A stretch of 64,000 nucleotides of DNA from Candidatus Kaistella beijingensis (GTDB lineage Bacteria > Bacteroidota > Bacteroidia > Flavobacteriales > Weeksellaceae): the NCBI RefSeq assembly GCF_020084865.1, contig NZ_CP071953.1, positions 1,426,001 through 1,490,000 of the forward strand, read 5' to 3'. The translations under genes were made by a program, and so were the position numbers. The notes under the pieces were generated by a model. That model was not told where the DNA came from, searched no databases, and saw nothing but the letters and a program-made list of their open reading frames with translations. Positions 1-8,860 of this stretch are shown here, piece after piece. How positions within the stretch are numbered: position 1 is the first letter of the stretch; the number at the start of each line of letters is the position of its first letter.

Positions 1-413
1 CGGTCAACTCCATAGAAATTGGCGTTGTACTGAATCCCGGAAAAATTCACAAAAGAACCATGTGTTAAATGACCACCCATCGATAAATCCAATCCCAAAA
101 TCTTGTCACCTGGTTTTAGAACTGAAAGATAAATCGCCGCATTCGCCTGTGAACCGGAGTGCGGTTGAACATTCGCATATTCCACCCCGAAAAGTTCTTT
201 CGCACGATTAATCGCCAAAGTCTCAACTTCGTCCACCACTTCGCAACCGCCATAATATCTTCTTCCCGGATAACCTTCTGCATATTTATTGGTGAGGACG
301 CTTCCCATCGCTTTCATTACATGATCAGAAACAAAATTTTCTGATGCGATAAGTTCTATTCCGTGAGTTTGTCTTTGTCTTTCCTGTTCAATGAGGTCGA
401 AAATTGGATCCAT
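1..413 (-). CDS. glyA: Serine hydroxymethyltransferase, N-terminal part
   Basis: This is the first 137 codons of a PLP enzyme that interconverts serine and glycine and supplies 5,10-methylene-tetrahydrofolate in the cytosol; the rest lies beyond the left edge. The translation begins [15 protein letters not shown] and contains the family signatures ELIASENF (residues 20-27), [15 protein letters not shown] (about 42-56) and QPHSGSQAN (about 83-91), which help form the PLP and folate sites. The ATG at 413 gives the normal N-terminus. The reading frame is intact to the edge and nothing looks damaged. A TAnnTTTG-like box on the minus strand at 455-462 may be the -7 element, but no convincing -33 TTG accompanies it. 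Confidence 0.97.
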   Translation of the reverse strand, partial: MDPIFDLIEQERQRQTHGIELIASENFVSDHVMKAMGSVLTNKYAEGYPGRRYYGGCEVVDEVETLAINRAKELFGVEYANVQPHSGSQANAAIYLSVLKPGDKILGLDLSMGGHLTHGSFVNFSGIQYNANFYGVD

Positions 414-630
414 GTTTTTATAAATGATAATTGATGATTGTTTAATGATGGTTTCAAATTTAAGGAAAATTCGGGATTTAATTGCTATTGGCTTTCGGCT
501 ATCGGCAATCGGCTTGGTTGGGAATGAACAATAAGTGATCTGACAATATATGTTTTGGGGAGTTTTTCATCCTGAGGCTCTCGAAGGATGAAAAGCAAGA
601 ATCCTCTAAAACAAGGTTACTGTATTTTTT

Positions 631-682
631 TGCAATCGGCTTTCTCCTTTCTGCAATCGGCTTTCTCCTTTCTGCAATCGGC
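631..682. repeat. 21-bp tandem repeat, 2.5 copies
   Basis: Two perfect copies of a 21-base unit beginning tgcaatcggctttctc lie head to tail at 631-651 and 652-672, followed by a half copy. Looser copies of the caatcggc word lie near 490-512. The open frame across it on the minus strand is a by-product of the period of 21 being a multiple of three. Confidence 0.9.
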
Positions 683-683
683 A

Positions 684-729
684 CCAACATCCAACATCAC
701 AACACCAAACACCCAACATCCCACAACAT
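684..729. repeat. Short-period CAACATC-type repeat
   Basis: This is a low-complexity stretch built from variants of ccaacatc and caccaaac with a period of about 7-10 bases. It sits directly upstream of the promoter box of the Smr-domain gene. The same word family returns at 1379-1412 and 2594-2650. Confidence 0.7.
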
Positions 730-733
730 TTTC

Positions 734-741
734 TACCTTTG
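734..741 (+). promoter_or_regulatory. -7 promoter box of the Smr-domain gene
   Basis: TACCTTTG matches the Bacteroidota TAnnTTTG -7 consensus and lies 17 bases before the ATG at 759. No clear -33 TTG is visible because the upstream DNA is repeat. Confidence 0.5.
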
Positions 742-758
742 CAAAAATTTAAGCTAAA

Positions 759-1253
759 ATGAAAATTGGCGATCAAGTTTCCGTTATTGATGAAGATTTA
801 AAGGGTAAAGTCAATTCCGTGAACGGCAACACAATCGTTTTTAAAGATGAACATGGTTTCACCCATCAATACAAAAAAGAAAAATTGGTGCTACAAGTTG
901 GTGAAATCTACGATGAAGTAAAAACCGTTCACAAAAAGGAAACTTCAAAATCCGTTTCCAAAAAACACAACAAAAAACATTTGGTTCTCGACCTTCATTT
1001 TGAAAACCTCGTCAACAATCCTTCAGAGTACGATTCCTTCGAACGACTGTTCACCCAAAAACAAAAATTAATGGAAACGGTGGAGTTTTGTAGAAAGAAC
1101 AAACTCAAACAATTGGAAATCATTCACGGCATTGGTGAAGGCGTTTTACAGAAAATGGTCTATGATTACTTGATCGGACAAACAAACCTAGAGTTTGAAG
1201 AAGGAGACTTTTTCTATCACTCAACGGGTAATGTGGTGGTGAGATTTTTGTAG
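759..1253 (+). CDS. Smr-domain protein (MutS2 C-terminal-like)
   Basis: The protein has 164 residues. The N-terminal 50 or so form a small beta-rich part (GDQVSVIDEDLKGKV) like that found before Smr domains in Bacteroidota. After a lysine-rich linker (about 58-70) comes an Smr domain (about 73-164) with its two signatures, the LDLHFENL box and the HGIGEGVLQ box. Smr domains, as in the MutS2 C-terminus, bind or nick nucleic acid. The stand-alone form has no firm assigned role, so a function in DNA or RNA processing is inference from the family. The gene is complete and probably monocistronic, with its own promoter box. Confidence 0.85.
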   Translation: MKIGDQVSVIDEDLKGKVNSVNGNTIVFKDEHGFTHQYKKEKLVLQVGEIYDEVKTVHKKETSKSVSKKHNKKHLVLDLHFENLVNNPSEYDSFERLFTQKQKLMETVEFCRKNKLKQLEIIHGIGEGVLQKMVYDYLIGQTNLEFEEGDFFYHSTGNVVVRFL

Positions 1254-1378
1254 GTGCAGGTTGATGAATTTTGGGTGTTGATGATGGGTGAAAACTTCAA
1301 TAAACTTAATTTCAAAAATGTCAAAGGTTACACCATCAAATTATTTATTGTCAAAACTTCAATTTGCTTCCGCGTTCA

Positions 1379-1412
1379 ACGTACATCCAACACCCCGCAT
1401 CCAACATCCAGC
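1379..1412. repeat. Short-period CATCCAACA repeat
   Basis: Variants of catccaaca repeat four times just before the next gene. The other end of the same gap (about 1256-1290) carries the complementary words ggttgatg and gggtgttgatg, so the two halves could pair as an imperfect hairpin. Confidence 0.65.
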
Positions 1413-1421
1413 TAAAATTCA

Positions 1422-1429
1422 TAAATTTG
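1422..1429 (+). promoter_or_regulatory. -7 promoter box of the DUF3822 gene
   Basis: TAAATTTG fits the TAnnTTTG consensus and lies 16 bases before the ATG at 1446. A -33 TTG is not evident. Confidence 0.5.
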
Positions 1430-1445
1430 CACAACTTCAAGAAAA

Positions 1446-2165
1446 ATGCAGAAATTATCTTTACTTTTTACCAAAGACGGGCTTCAGTATCAGCTTTCAA
1501 AAAACAGAAATGTTCAGCACGAACAGTCTTTTTTCATGAATGAGGAAACTGGTGACAACTTTGTTTCAGAAAAACTGGATGAAATTCTAGCACAAAAAAA
1601 CTTTCAGGAAATCAGCGTCATTTCTGCTTTGAACCACTTTACCTTAATGCCTGAAAACTTTTCTGATCATGAATCAGGATACGATTTAATTGCCTACAAT
1701 TCCGCCGTTGAACGTGAAAAGGAAGAACTCATGCTTTCTGTGAACAAAAAATTCGGCGTTCAGTTTTACTATACTTTTCCGAAAGATTTCTATCAGAAAA
1801 TTAAGAGTTTGAATCTTCCAACTAAATTCAATTTTTCAGGCGAGAAGTTTTTGAACGCTCTAAATCCGAGAAGTCAGAAGGAAATCCACATCAATCTTTA
1901 CCATCACCAATGTGAGTTTTTTGCGATTGCTGGAAAAAAAGTAATCCTTTACAATAACCTCGATGTAAATTCGGAAGTTGATTTCCTTTATTTCATCATG
2001 TTCACCTTAAGTAAAATAGGATTTGGAATTGACGAAACGCAATTCTACGTTTACGGTGAAACCACTGAAAATGAAACCTTTATTTCAGAACTGCAGAAAT
2101 TTGTAAAGTATTTGAAAATTGTTTTTGATAATTTACCGAAGAAGAATTTCATACTTGCAGGATGA
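1446..2165 (+). CDS. DUF3822 family protein
   Basis: This is a 239-residue soluble protein with no signal peptide or membrane segment. The overall pattern (FTKDGLQYQL at the start, an NLYHHQCEFFAIAGKKVILYN stretch near 155, then DFLYFIMFTL) matches the Bacteroidota DUF3822 family, which resembles the ASKHA/actin-fold group but has no established activity. The family is typically found next to rsmD, as here, where rsmD follows one gene later. The start was chosen for the promoter box 16 bases upstream and the family-like N-terminus. The function remains unknown. Confidence 0.8.
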   Translation: MQKLSLLFTKDGLQYQLSKNRNVQHEQSFFMNEETGDNFVSEKLDEILAQKNFQEISVISALNHFTLMPENFSDHESGYDLIAYNSAVEREKEELMLSVNKKFGVQFYYTFPKDFYQKIKSLNLPTKFNFSGEKFLNALNPRSQKEIHINLYHHQCEFFAIAGKKVILYNNLDVNSEVDFLYFIMFTLSKIGFGIDETQFYVYGETTENETFISELQKFVKYLKIVFDNLPKKNFILAG

Positions 2166-2196
2166 TGGATGTTCGATGATGGAGGTAGGTAGTCGC
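2161..2196. repeat. GATGGATGTT-type repeat
   Basis: Variants of gatggatgttcgatg overlap the DUF3822 stop. They are the complement of the CAACATC words at 2594-2650, so the two repeats bracket the four-helix-bundle gene in inverted orientation. Confidence 0.6.
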
Positions 2197-2214
2197 TAAA
2201 AAATAATTTATAAA

Positions 2215-2577
2215 ATGAATGTCATGAGTTTTAAGTTTGAAAAATTGATTATTTGGCAGGATTCGATGACATTTGGTGAAGAAATTTATTTGATGTCTAA
2301 AACTTTTCCAAATGAAGAAACTTTTAACCTAACATCACAGATTCGGAGAGCGGTAGATTCGGTAGCGTTGAATATTTCAGAAGGTAGTATTTTACAAAGC
2401 AATAAAGAGTTCAGACGATTTTTAGGTTATGCGATTCGTTCTATTTCTGAAATAGTAACTTGTCTCTACAAAGCAAAATATAGAAATTATATCAATGAAG
2501 AAATTTTTGATGAACATTACGATAAATCGTACAAGTTAATGAATACGATTATTGCGTTCAGAAAGAAACTACTCTAA
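2215..2577 (+). CDS. Four helix bundle protein (23S rRNA IVS-type family)
   Basis: This is a 120-residue all-helical protein. The pattern KFEKLIIWQDSM, then LTSQIRRAVDSVALNISEG, and EFRRFLGYAIRSISE is that of the family first noticed in intervening sequences of 23S rRNA genes and now seen singly in many Bacteroidota chromosomes. Structures show a homo-oligomeric four-helix bundle with a basic surface, and no enzymatic function is known. It separates two genes (DUF3822 and rsmD) that are usually adjacent, and short inverted-type repeats lie on both sides, which suggests insertion at this spot. A start at 2224 (MSFKFEKL) is equally possible. Confidence 0.85.
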   Translation: MNVMSFKFEKLIIWQDSMTFGEEIYLMSKTFPNEETFNLTSQIRRAVDSVALNISEGSILQSNKEFRRFLGYAIRSISEIVTCLYKAKYRNYINEEIFDEHYDKSYKLMNTIIAFRKKLL

Positions 2578-2593
2578 AGAAATTTCAATTAAT

Positions 2594-2650
2594 CAATCAC
2601 CAAACATCGAACATCCAACACCAAACATCCAACATCAAACACCAAACACC
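2594..2650. repeat. Short-period CCAACATC repeat
   Basis: About seven degenerate copies of accaaacatc or ccaacatc run up to the rsmD start. It is the same word family as 684-729 and 1379-1412. Confidence 0.75.
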
Positions 2651-2659
2651 CTACACTAA

Positions 2660-3250
2660 ATGTACAGAATCATAAGCGGTCGCTGGAAATCAAAACGGAT
2701 TTCTGCCCCAAAAAACTTCGATGTTCGCCCAACCACCGACTTTGCGAAGGAAGCACTTTTCAGCATTATTGAAAACCGTTTCGATTTCGATGAGGAGTTC
2801 ATTTCCGTGCTCGATTTGTTTGCGGGAATTGGCTCCATCAGTTTGGAATTTGCTTCACGCGGCTGCAAAGATGTGACTTCGGTAGAAATGAACCCGAAAC
2901 ATGCGGCATTTATTAATTCTACGGCGGCTGAACTTGATATGTCTTTGCAAATCAATGTGCAAAGAGGCGATGTTTTTGAATACTTGAAGAAAAACAGAAA
3001 CCGAAAAACCTACGAATTAGTGGTCGCCGATCCACCGTTCGACACGGAAGAAAAAAAATACAACGAACTGATTGCTTTGGTTTTAAACAATAATTTTTTA
3101 AAGGAAAACGGAATTTTCATTCTGGAACACCAAAGCCGAATGAAACTTGTTCATCCCAATTTGCTCGATACCAGAAAATATGGGAATGTAAGTTTTTCTT
3201 TTTTTAAAGCTAATGAGCGGGAAAGTCTACAAGTAGAGGAAGCTAAATAA
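2660..3250 (+). CDS. rsmD: 16S rRNA (guanine(966)-N(2))-methyltransferase
   Basis: The protein has 196 residues and a Rossmann-type methyltransferase fold. It transfers a methyl group from AdoMet to G966 of 16S rRNA during assembly of the small subunit. Visible motifs are RIISGRWKSKRI near the N-terminus (substrate binding), the AdoMet loop LDLFAGIGSISLEFASRG (about 51-68) and the catalytic VADPPF motif (about 121-126, a DPPF variant of the N6/N2 amino-methyltransferase motif). The length is normal. The gene is convergent with murI. Confidence 0.95.
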   Translation: MYRIISGRWKSKRISAPKNFDVRPTTDFAKEALFSIIENRFDFDEEFISVLDLFAGIGSISLEFASRGCKDVTSVEMNPKHAAFINSTAAELDMSLQINVQRGDVFEYLKKNRNRKTYELVVADPPFDTEEKKYNELIALVLNNNFLKENGIFILEHQSRMKLVHPNLLDTRKYGNVSFSFFKANERESLQVEEAK

Positions 3251-3267
3251 TCTTAACTAAACATTAA

Positions 3268-3323
3268 ACCACCCCGTCAAAAAATTTTCTCTGAAAATTT
3301 TTGACACCCCTCCAAAGGAGGGG
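3268..3323. repeat. Double-hairpin intergenic repeat
   Basis: In the convergent rsmD/murI gap, a near-perfect palindrome (3276-3305, arms GTCAAAAAATTTTC and GAAAATTTTTGAC) is followed at once by a second (3307-3323, CCCCTCC, AAA, GGAGGGG). The second could act as a bidirectional terminator. The combination ending in an aaggagggg word is familiar to me as a dispersed intergenic element of flavobacteria. Confidence 0.75.
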
Positions 3324-3357
3324 AATTTCTCCCAGTTTCCATCATCCAGCTTACAGC

Positions 3358-4188
3358 TTAAAGCACCTTCAGCTCCAAATCAATATTTTTTCCGAAGAAT
3401 TTTTTAGAAATTTTCTCGAAGTTTTTGGTAATGTCCGAAAGGTAGAAATGATAGCTCGGATTGGTGTTGTTTTCGTTGAGCAAGTGGTGTTTTTCCAAAA
3501 TCATTTTCAGCTGACTCGCCACAATATTGGGTGAATCGATGACACGGACGCGGTTTCCATAATACTGTTTAATTTCGTCAATCAGAAGCGGATAATGCGT
3601 ACAACCTAAAATTAAAGTTTCAATGTTTTTTAATTTATTGTTGCTCAAATAATTATAAATGATTGAATGGGTAATGGGGTGATTTTTAAAACCCTCTTCA
3701 ATGGCAGGGACCAAAAGCGGAGTCGCCAATTCATCCACCTTGATAAACTTGTTGTGTTTGCGGATTGATTTTTTGTAAAGTCCAGAATTTACGGTTGCTT
3801 TCGTAGCAATTACGCCCACATTGTTGTGGATTTCATAGGAAACTTTTTCAGCCACAGGATTAATTACATCAATTACCGGAACTTTTTCATTCACCAATTC
3901 CACCACTTCAGTCAAAGCATTTGCGGTTGCAGAATTACAGGCAATTACAATTGCTTTGCAGTTATTTTCCAATAAAAATTTGGTGATTTTTGTGGAATAG
4001 CCTACAATCGCTTCCCGAGATTTTTCACCATAAGGAAGGTGTTTCGTATCTCCAAAATAAATTAAGTCTTCATGCGGAAGAAGTCTCTTGATTTCCTTTG
4101 CGACGGTTAATCCACCAACTCCGGAATCAAAAATCCCAATCGGTTGTTTTGCTGAAAGATGGCTGAAATCCTGTTTTTTCTTTTTCAA
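3358..4188 (-). CDS. murI: Glutamate racemase
   Basis: The protein has 276 residues and makes D-glutamate for peptidoglycan by interconverting L- and D-glutamate without a cofactor. It carries the N-terminal IGIFDSGVGGLTV motif (18-30) and the two catalytic cysteines in their usual settings, Cys84 in IACNSATAN and Cys196 in LGCTHYPLL. The acidic residue of the FDSGVGG motif and LPYGEKS (51-57) complete the active site. The start at 4188 gives a short lysine-rich leader before the fold. A TAnnTTTG-type box (minus, 4204-4211) lies just upstream. Confidence 0.96.
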   Translation of the reverse strand: MKKKKQDFSHLSAKQPIGIFDSGVGGLTVAKEIKRLLPHEDLIYFGDTKHLPYGEKSREAIVGYSTKITKFLLENNCKAIVIACNSATANALTEVVELVNEKVPVIDVINPVAEKVSYEIHNNVGVIATKATVNSGLYKKSIRKHNKFIKVDELATPLLVPAIEEGFKNHPITHSIIYNYLSNNKLKNIETLILGCTHYPLLIDEIKQYYGNRVRVIDSPNIVASQLKMILEKHHLLNENNTNPSYHFYLSDITKNFEKISKKFFGKNIDLELKVL

Positions 4189-4268
4189 GGGGAAAGCTTT
4201 TTACAAAAATAAGAATTTTGGCTGGATGGTGGGTGATGGAAGCTGGAAGTTAGTTCAAGTGAATTTTT

Positions 4269-5393
4269 TTACACTAAAAACAAGTCCGAAGCAATTCCAT
4301 CCGCAAGAAACCAGTGTTTTTCAGGGATTTTTAAGTGATTGTTCTCGATGGTTAAAATTCCTTCATTCAATTTCGGATTGATTTCTGTTTGTAAATATTC
4401 TAAGATTTCTGGACTGAATTTTTGGTTTAAAGACTTTAAATCTACACCCCAAATCGTCCGTAAACCAATCATCAGCATTTCGTTGAACTGGTCTTTTTCA
4501 GAAAGTATTTCAGTTTCTTTGGCGAGTTTGTTTTCGCTTAAAAAATTAATGTATTTTTTGTTGTTGGCGATGTTCCAGCTTCTTTCGTTTCGTCCGTTGT
4601 AGGAATGAGCAGATGGGCCGATTCCTAAATATTCCTGGTATTTCCAGTAAGCGGAATTGTGTTTAGAATGAAACCCAGGTTTCCCGAAATTGGAAATTTC
4701 ATAATGCTCAAAACCGTGGTCTTTTAGAAAATCCGACATATAATAAAACTCCCTGTTCTGTTCCGATTCTCTTGGTGCAGCGATTTTATTTTGTTTAATC
4801 CATTGATTCAAGGCAGTTTTTGGTTCAATGGTTAACGCATAAGAAGAAACATGCGGAACTTGAAGCTCTATGGTTTTGTTGAGATTTTCTTTCCAGATTT
4901 CAAAATTGGAAGTGGGTGAACCGTAAATTAAATCAATACTGATATTTTCGAAACCAAAGTCCTGCGCTCGTTTGATGGAGCTTTCAGCTTCCGAGGAATT
5001 GTGGGCCCGGTTCATCAGCATTAAATCTTCATTAAAAAAACTCTGTGTTCCAATGGAAAGTCGGTTGATTTCAGTATTTGCCAAATCTTTTAGAAAACTT
5101 TTATCCAAATCATCCGGATTGGCTTCAAGTGTAATTTCTATATCTTTCTCAAATGTGAAATATTTCAGAACCTCATCCATAATCGATTTCAGTTCATCCA
5201 CCTTTAAAATGGAAGGAGTTCCACCGCCGAAATAAAGCGATTTAAGGTTTTTGTCTTGAAGTTCATCTTTCCGAAGAAAAATTTCCTTTTTTATGGCAGC
5301 AATCATCTCCTCTTTAAAATGTAAAGAAGTAGAAAAATGAAAATTACAGTAACTGCATTTTTGCTTGCAGAAAGGAATGTGAAGGTAGATCAT
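4269..5393 (-). CDS. hemW: Radical SAM family heme chaperone HemW
   Basis: The protein has 374 residues. The 4Fe-4S/AdoMet cluster motif is IPFCKQKCSYCNF (CxxxCxxC) at about 6-18, followed by the GGGTPS AdoMet-binding loop (about 56-61) and a HemN-type C-terminal region. HemW binds heme and is thought to deliver it to heme proteins. It lacks the tripeptide signature of true coproporphyrinogen dehydrogenases, for which it is often mistaken. The length and start (MIYLHIPFC) are typical. The gene stands alone downstream of the PorP gene on the same strand. Confidence 0.94.
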   Translation of the reverse strand: MIYLHIPFCKQKCSYCNFHFSTSLHFKEEMIAAIKKEIFLRKDELQDKNLKSLYFGGGTPSILKVDELKSIMDEVLKYFTFEKDIEITLEANPDDLDKSFLKDLANTEINRLSIGTQSFFNEDLMLMNRAHNSSEAESSIKRAQDFGFENISIDLIYGSPTSNFEIWKENLNKTIELQVPHVSSYALTIEPKTALNQWIKQNKIAAPRESEQNREFYYMSDFLKDHGFEHYEISNFGKPGFHSKHNSAYWKYQEYLGIGPSAHSYNGRNERSWNIANNKKYINFLSENKLAKETEILSEKDQFNEMLMIGLRTIWGVDLKSLNQKFSPEILEYLQTEINPKLNEGILTIENNHLKIPEKHWFLADGIASDLFLV

Positions 5394-5580
5394 TAAAGAA
5401 GAGACAAGTTACAGGAGCCAAGAACCAGTGGTTTGAACAGAAGATTTTACTAAATAGCATGATTAAATGGTGAAATCAACTTCGTAGATGAATTCGTTTC
5501 GCAGTGAATACTGAATTTTTTAGTTACTAAAAGACATTTAATGAATTTGAAATTCACTCGGAAAGAAATTCACTCAATCA

Positions 5581-6531
5581 CTAATACCTAAATCCTCTTG
5601 AATTGATAAAGTTCTCAAAATTATAACCCACGCTCAACATAAAGCTGCTTCCGGCATATTGCTGAATATCTGAAAGTCCGAAATTGTAACTCGCTCCAAA
5701 AGTAAATCGGTTCACTTTTGCCTTGATAATGGGTGAAATCCCCAAACTCTGATTACCAAATTTATTATTGGATGTTCTGAAACTTGCTCCAGCTGAAAAA
5801 GAGTTTTCATCCCCCAAAACGGTCGCCATTAAATTCAGGTCGATCATTTTAGAAGAATTGGTATTGAAATTCATTAAAACTGATGGAGTCACAAAAAACT
5901 GTTCACCCATATAAAAATCATAACCAGTATTGAAAATGAATTTGGTGGGTTCCGGCTCAATTCCGTTGACGATTGGAATATCGTTGGTTAAAGCGATATC
6001 GTTTACTGAAATTCCCGCAAAAAATTTACGGTAAGTTACCGCCATTCCCATATTGGCATACACCAAAAAAATGGAATTAACATCCGGACCTAAAGTAGGA
6101 TCACCCGGAGTTTCTGGATTCAGCATGGCCAAATCGATATGCATATTGTAAAAATTCACGTTCGTACCAAAGGAAAACTGACTTTTTCTTTCGCCATCAT
6201 CATCTATCGGAATAAAATAGGAACCTCCCGCCGAAATTCCATTCGAAGAAATCGCGCCGTTCTGGTCACGAAAGAATGACAAACCTGCTCCAACTCTGTC
6301 GAAAACATTCGCATGCATCCCAATCGACTGTACATTGGGTGACTGGTCGAATTTTGAAAACTGTTTCTGATAATTCAGGTTCAGCACCACATCGTCCGTT
6401 TTTCCGTAAAGCGCAGGATTGAAAAGAAAATCGCCGTCCATCAAATATTGTTGGTAATATGGTAAGGTTTCCTGACTTTTAAAGAGCCCCAGAAAGGTAA
6501 AAACGAAAAATAACAGAGATATTTTTCTCAT
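5581..6531 (-). CDS. PorP/SprF family type IX secretion membrane protein
   Basis: The protein has 316 residues from the preferred start MRKISLLFFVF (6531), which gives a clean signal peptide cut after about FKSQE; an upstream ATG at 6558 would put nine polar residues in front. After QQYLMDGDFLFNPALYGK, a signature of the family, come amphipathic beta-strands ending in an aromatic residue (GFRY), as expected for an outer-membrane barrel. PorP/SprF proteins take part in gliding or in anchoring proteins exported by the T9SS. No SprE-like or adhesin partner is next to it. A TAnnTTTG-type box (minus, 6556-6563) lies just before the start. Confidence 0.9.
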   Translation of the reverse strand: MRKISLLFFVFTFLGLFKSQETLPYYQQYLMDGDFLFNPALYGKTDDVVLNLNYQKQFSKFDQSPNVQSIGMHANVFDRVGAGLSFFRDQNGAISSNGISAGGSYFIPIDDDGERKSQFSFGTNVNFYNMHIDLAMLNPETPGDPTLGPDVNSIFLVYANMGMAVTYRKFFAGISVNDIALTNDIPIVNGIEPEPTKFIFNTGYDFYMGEQFFVTPSVLMNFNTNSSKMIDLNLMATVLGDENSFSAGASFRTSNNKFGNQSLGISPIIKAKVNRFTFGASYNFGLSDIQQYAGSSFMLSVGYNFENFINSRGFRY

Positions 6532-6582
6532 AATTAATTTTGAGTGAATTTTCAACAAATATAAAAAACTTTTAAAAACAAT

Positions 6583-7638
6583 TTATTCCAAATATTTACG
6601 CCATTTTTCGACAGCTTCCTGCATATCTTGCGGCATCGGACTTTCAAAATACATTTCCTCTTTCGTGGTGGGATGAATAAATCCTAAAGTGTGTGCATGA
6701 AGTGCATGACGCGGCAAAACCTCGAAAACATTTTTCACAAACTGTTTGTATTTGGGGAGATTTACTCCTTTCAAAATTTGGTGACCTTCATATCTTTCGT
6801 CATTAAACAAAGTATGACCGATGTGTTTGAAATGGGCACGAATTTGATGGGTTCGTCCCGTTTCCAGCTTACATTCCACCCAAGTCATGTATTTAAAACG
6901 TTCGATGACTTTATAGTGAGTCACCGCATGTTTCCCGAAACTTCCGTCCTCGAAAACTGCCATCTGCATTCGGTTTTTCAGATGTCTTCCGATATGTCCG
7001 CGAATAGTTCCTTCATCTTCTGCAACATTTCCCCAAACAAATGCCCAATACAATCTTCTCGTTTTTCGGTCAAAAAACTGCTTCGCCAAAAAACTTAAAG
7101 CATATTCATTTTTTGCCACCACTAAAAGTCCGGAAGTGTCTTTATCGATTCTGTGAACCAAACCTACCCGATCCAGATCAGATTTCTCACCATTTTTTTC
7201 GAAATGAAAAGCGAGCGCATTCACCAAAGTTCCGTCCCAATTTCCATGACCGGGATGAACCACCATTCCTGCATTTTTATCTACCACCACAACATCATCA
7301 TCTTCATAAACGATATTTAAAGGAATATCTTGTGGAACGATAAAGTTTTCGCGCGGCGGTCTGGTTAAAAGAACCGAGATTTCATCCCCCGGTTTTACGC
7401 GGTAGTTTTGCTTCACGGGTTTTCCGTTCACTACTACGTTTCCCGCACGGCAAGTTTGTGAGATTTTATTTCTGGTAGAGTTCTGACGAATATTATGCAG
7501 AAATTTATCGATGCGCACAATTTCCTGACCTTTATCTACTTTTACATAAAAGTGTTCGTAAAGTCCTTCTGAATCAGCGTCATTCGATTCCTGATCCAGT
7601 AATTCCTCATCTAAATATTCTTCGTGGTCTTCGGTCAT
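6583..7638 (-). CDS. rluD: RluA/RluD-family 23S rRNA pseudouridine synthase
   Basis: The protein has 351 residues from MTEDHEEYLDEELL; an ATG nine codons upstream is possible but less likely. An acidic N-terminus is followed by an S4 RNA-binding domain (about 40-95, with TRNKISQTCRAGNVVVNGK) and the synthase domain with HRIDKDTSGLLV, whose first aspartate is the catalytic residue, then KLETGRTHQIRAH. By family this converts uridines in helix 69 of 23S rRNA to pseudouridine; the exact target is inferred. It lies just downstream of the PASTA gene on the same strand, an arrangement I know from other flavobacteria. Confidence 0.93.
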   Translation of the reverse strand: MTEDHEEYLDEELLDQESNDADSEGLYEHFYVKVDKGQEIVRIDKFLHNIRQNSTRNKISQTCRAGNVVVNGKPVKQNYRVKPGDEISVLLTRPPRENFIVPQDIPLNIVYEDDDVVVVDKNAGMVVHPGHGNWDGTLVNALAFHFEKNGEKSDLDRVGLVHRIDKDTSGLLVVAKNEYALSFLAKQFFDRKTRRLYWAFVWGNVAEDEGTIRGHIGRHLKNRMQMAVFEDGSFGKHAVTHYKVIERFKYMTWVECKLETGRTHQIRAHFKHIGHTLFNDERYEGHQILKGVNLPKYKQFVKNVFEVLPRHALHAHTLGFIHPTTKEEMYFESPMPQDMQEAVEKWRKYLE

Positions 7639-7697
7639 TTTATTTAAAAATAAAGCTCCAACCAATGTTGAAGCTTCAGTTTTTGATATTTAAAAAT

Positions 7698-8777
7698 TTA
7701 TTCAACAATCACTTTTTTAGCTTTCGGTTTTTCTTCCGGTTTTGGAGAAGTGGTTGTTGTAGTTTTTGGCGTTGTTGCAGAAGAAGTTTTCGGTTTCTGT
7801 TCTACAGTAGTCTTTGGTTTTTTCTCCGTCGTTGCTTTTGGAACTTCTGATTTTGGAGTTTCCTGTTTTGGAGTTTCAGTTCTTGGAGTTTCCGGTTTTG
7901 GCTCCGAAACTCTTGGCGCAACTGGTTCTCTATAAACCGGCGGTTCATAATAACTTGGCGGCGGAGTTGTGGTGTCGATTTTAATTCGGTAAATCGAATT
8001 CAGCTGTGAAATTTTGCCGCTCATTTCTGCCGGCGTTTTCTTACTCGCCCAAATATCAATCTGCATTCCCTGATCACGCACATCAAACGAGACCGGATCT
8101 TGATAATAAACAATGTCTGATTCATCGGAACCACCGTCTTCATACTCCACCAAACCAACTTCAAATAAATTTTGAGCGATGATTGCTTTCGCCTGTTGCA
8201 CTGTTAATCCCACTAAATTGGGAACCGAAATATTTCTTTTCGGACCCGCTCCAATTACCAAATCAATCGTTGAAAATCTCGGCAAAAGTGCGCCCGGTTT
8301 TAAAGTCGAGCCATTATACAGCATTCGGATTACTGCATCTCTTTGAATGCTCGGTTCAAAAATAGTATCACCCACTTTTAATCCAACCTGCTCCAATTGC
8401 CTAAAAGCCAAACCTTTATATCGGTCTAAAACATCGGGAACAGATACTTGCGCCCAAGTTCTTGGATTTACTTTTAATATAATGGTTCTTCCGTCTTTCA
8501 CACGCGATCCTGGTGAAGGATAAACCTGCAAAACCTGAAACGGGCGGTATTTTGGATCATACTTAAAACTGTCCACTTCATATTCCAGTCCGGAATCGTC
8601 TAATATTTTGATGGCGTCATGAACGGATTTGTTCATCACATTAGGAACGGGGATTTCTTTACCGTGATTGGTATGAATCTCCAACCAACGGAATGTCAAC
8701 CAAACCAAACCTGTGAAAACTGCCGCCGCTAATAGTATATTTACCAAAACTTTCCAGTGGAAAAGCGATTTAAGCAT
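7698..8777 (-). CDS. PASTA domain-containing membrane protein
   Basis: The protein has 359 residues. One transmembrane helix (about 12-31) is followed by three PASTA domains (about 40-107, 108-180, 184-250) with the typical IPVPNV, SVPDV and SVPNLVG starts. The last 85 residues are a disordered Pro/Thr/Lys/Glu tail made of imperfect repeats of ETPK and KPKTT types. There is no kinase domain, unlike PASTA kinases of Gram-positives. PASTA modules bind peptidoglycan or its precursors, so a periplasmic cell-wall role is likely but unproven. A TAnnTTTG-type box (minus, 8803-8810) precedes the start. Confidence 0.9.
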   Translation of the reverse strand: MLKSLFHWKVLVNILLAAAVFTGLVWLTFRWLEIHTNHGKEIPVPNVMNKSVHDAIKILDDSGLEYEVDSFKYDPKYRPFQVLQVYPSPGSRVKDGRTIILKVNPRTWAQVSVPDVLDRYKGLAFRQLEQVGLKVGDTIFEPSIQRDAVIRMLYNGSTLKPGALLPRFSTIDLVIGAGPKRNISVPNLVGLTVQQAKAIIAQNLFEVGLVEYEDGGSDESDIVYYQDPVSFDVRDQGMQIDIWASKKTPAEMSGKISQLNSIYRIKIDTTTPPPSYYEPPVYREPVAPRVSEPKPETPRTETPKQETPKSEVPKATTEKKPKTTVEQKPKTSSATTPKTTTTTSPKPEEKPKAKKVIVE

Positions 8778-8860
8778 ATTGCTGAAACTTTAAATGTATC
8801 TGCAAATATATAAAATAATCTTTTCGGTAATTGTGGAAATCATTTACAATTATTGTTTCT

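Larger units (their letters stand above)
414..758. other. Intergenic region, repeats only
   Basis: This gap lies between divergent glyA and the Smr-domain gene. I see no credible gene. It holds scattered copies of the word caatcggc, a perfect 21-bp tandem repeat, a run of CAACATC-type words and a promoter box just before the downstream gene. Confidence 0.7.

Noticed and set aside
499..690. Open frame of 63 codons on the minus strand with repeated KPIAERR
   Set aside because: It is produced by the 21-bp tandem repeat, has no promoter or homology I know, and lies wholly in repeat DNA.
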